The notes beneath the pieces were generated by a model. It saw nothing but the letters and a program-made list of their open reading frames with translations. It did no database searches and was not told the origin of the DNA. The translations under genes were made by a program, and so were the position numbers. Below are positions 62,811 through 64,000 of a stretch of DNA of 64,000 nt, in pieces. Each line of letters begins with the position of its first letter. Within the stretch, counting starts at the first letter, position 1. The stretch is from Niabella sp. (GTDB taxonomy: Bacteria; Bacteroidota; Bacteroidia; Chitinophagales; Chitinophagaceae), in NCBI GenBank assembly GCA_017744715.1, contig JAGIAT010000001.1:434001-498000 (forward strand). Reading direction: 5' to 3'.

Positions 62811-62854
62811 GACTTATTAATTTATTTAAAAAGTTTGTTAAATTTGTATTAACA
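62811..62854 (+). promoter_or_regulatory. ROK-type operator and -7 promoter upstream of susC4
   Basis: TAAATTTG (62839-62846) lies inside the inverted repeat TGTTAA (62836-62841), spacer ATTTGTA, TTAACA (62849-62854). The A/T tract upstream (from GACTTATTAA at 62811) matches the ROK1 and ROK2 copies closely. No ROK gene follows; the next protein is susC4, about 185 bases downstream. So ROK1, ROK2 or both probably control it in trans. Confidence 0.7.
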
Positions 62855-62928
62855 TTGCTTTAGGATTTTTTTAGCAATTTGTTGACCGTGCGATTGATTG
62901 TAAAACCAGACAGTTATTAATAATTAAA

Positions 62929-63054
62929 ATGAGAAAAAAAGAGTCTACCCCGAAGTGTAGTGTGCGTGCTCTTGCTTTAAACTCCCGCTCACAATACCGG
63001 AATGTGTCAAAATTTTTATTAAATCAAAAAAACAAGTATGAACAAGTTAATTAA
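62929..63054 (+). CDS. Possible 41-residue leader ORF before susC4
   Basis: An ATG at 62929 opens 41 codons (starting MRKKESTPKCSVRALALN) that stop at 63054, overlapping the first 17 bases of susC4 in another frame. The surrounding AATTAAAATGAGAAAAA resembles the start of susC2 (AAAATGAGAAAAATGAAG), so it may be a decayed remnant of an older susC start. A translated leader that couples to susC4 is the alternative. No homology to a known protein is seen. Confidence 0.25.
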   Translation: MRKKESTPKCSVRALALNSRSQYRNVSKFLLNQKNKYEQVN

Positions 63055-64000
63055 AAAATTAATATTTGTGCTGCTTATGAGTTGTACGCTTTCTTTTGCG
63101 CTGGCACAGCAACGGACTGTAACAGGTACGGTAAAGGATGAGCAGGGGACAACAATTAGTGGCGTCTCTTTTACAGTAAAAGGTTCAGCCAGTGGCGGCA
63201 CAACAAAAGAAGATGGCTCCTTCTCCGTAAATGTCGACGGAAATAGAGCTATACTTGAATTTAGTGCGGTAGGATTTCAAACCAAGGAGATAGCAGTGCT
63301 GGATAAAACAGTGCTCGAGGTTACTCTTGGGCGATCTGCCAATCAATTGGAAGAGGTTGTCGTAACCGGTTTTGGGGAAAGTCGTGCAAAGCGAAATTTG
63401 GGATATTCGGTTACCCAGGTAAACGGGGATGATATCCGGAGAGCAAATGTAGTGAATCCTATTGCTGCATTACAAGGACTTGTACCGGGTTTGCAGGTAA
63501 ATCCGGGTATCGGCGGGCCGCAGGCCAGCACCCGTTTCCTGATACGCGGAAGCGCTTCGCTAAACCCCTATGGAAACGTTCCATTGGTAGTTATTGATGA
63601 CATTGTGATGGATGATAATGTGATTCTTCAAAACCGGGGTGGCGACCAGGATTTTGGAAATATATTAAAAGACTTGAACCCGGATGATATCGAAACCGTT
63701 TCTGTATTAAAAGGGGGAGCCGTTACGGCCTTATACGGAAGCCGTGCAGCTAACGGGGTGATTCTTATTAAGACAAAAAAAGGATTCTCTCAAAAGGGAC
63801 TGGGAGTGTCTCTTACACAGAATGTGTTATTTGACCATGCATATCGTACTCTTGATTTTCAAAACAGATTTGGAACCGGGTTAAATGTTGATGACTGGAT
63901 CAAGGGCCCTAATGGAGAATTACAATATAATCCTGACTCTTATGGGATCAGTTATGGTCCCGAAATACAAGGGCAAATGTTCCGGGACATCAGCGGGCAA
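63038..64000 (+). CDS. SusC/RagA-type TonB-linked outer-membrane transporter 4 (partial)
   Basis: The ATG at 63038 opens a frame that runs off the right edge after 321 codons. A signal peptide (LIFVLLMSCTLSFALAQ) leads to a regulatory domain (TVTGTVKDEQGTTISGVSFTV) and the plug (VVVTGFGESRAKRNLGYSV, LVVIDDIVMDDN, SVLKGGAVTALYGSRAANGVILIKTKKG). There is no STN domain. It is more diverged from SusC1-3 than they are from each other. It lies about 185 bases after a ROK-type operator, with a long leader and a small overlapping ORF. Its SusD partner should lie to the right. Confidence 0.95.
   Translation, partial: MNKLIKKLIFVLLMSCTLSFALAQQRTVTGTVKDEQGTTISGVSFTVKGSASGGTTKEDGSFSVNVDGNRAILEFSAVGFQTKEIAVLDKTVLEVTLGRSANQLEEVVVTGFGESRAKRNLGYSVTQVNGDDIRRANVVNPIAALQGLVPGLQVNPGIGGPQASTRFLIRGSASLNPYGNVPLVVIDDIVMDDNVILQNRGGDQDFGNILKDLNPDDIETVSVLKGGAVTALYGSRAANGVILIKTKKGFSQKGLGVSLTQNVLFDHAYRTLDFQNRFGTGLNVDDWIKGPNGELQYNPDSYGISYGPEIQGQMFRDISGQ

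Overview
The window looks like chromosomal DNA of a Bacteroidota bacterium, most likely family Chitinophagaceae. The signs are four SusC-type and three SusD-type outer-membrane genes, the Bacteroidota -7 promoter element TAnnTTTG before many genes, a carB without the C-terminal regulatory domain, DUF4476 and LytTR genes, and many Cys-lipidated secreted proteins. The genus is an inference from general protein character. There are no rRNA or tRNA genes, no CRISPR array and no recognisable transposase.

Positions 1-44100 are mostly housekeeping and envelope genes. In order: the tail of a TapB-like protein and a stretch of CACAGAT-type inverted repeats; polA; an S41 peptidase whose signal peptide is out of frame; a four-gene minus-strand operon ending in a LuxR-type two-component system; an acidic MerR-like regulator; a thioredoxin-like protein; an MscS channel; lpxH with an overlapping secreted protein; a GGCT/LUD pair; ftsH-rsfS facing birA; Uma2, bcp and a large M23 peptidase; a dihaem cytochrome c; DUF4476 plus a subtilase; carB; pdxA; a minus-strand run of M48, NadR-like kinase, small M23 and Nfu; an LTA-synthase-like protein; arsC; a 90-bp tandem repeat array; lipoproteins; a divergent LytTR/LytS system; a seven-repeat propeller-like surface protein with an unusual tail; and a Tet-like MFS exporter.

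Positions 44200-64000 are an outer-membrane uptake locus. Two paralogous ROK repressors each begin a ROK-susC-susD unit. A third susCD pair follows the second unit behind an attenuator-like hairpin, and a fourth susC runs off the right edge. The ROK1, ROK2 and susC4 promoters share one inverted-repeat operator centred on the -7 element, and its arms co-vary between copies. This points to one autoregulated, sugar-responsive ROK regulon that includes a SusC gene lacking its own regulator. No glycoside hydrolase, ECF sigma/anti-sigma pair or hybrid two-component sensor is visible here, so the substrate is unknown.

The least explained elements are the ROK operator set, the hydrophobic hairpin inserted in the tail of the propeller protein, a 325-bp multi-hairpin element bounded by a 12-bp inverted repeat (30255-30579), the 90-bp tandem hairpin array (36252-36647), an orphan terminator implying a small RNA (about 8360-8552), and the S41 signal-peptide frameshift.
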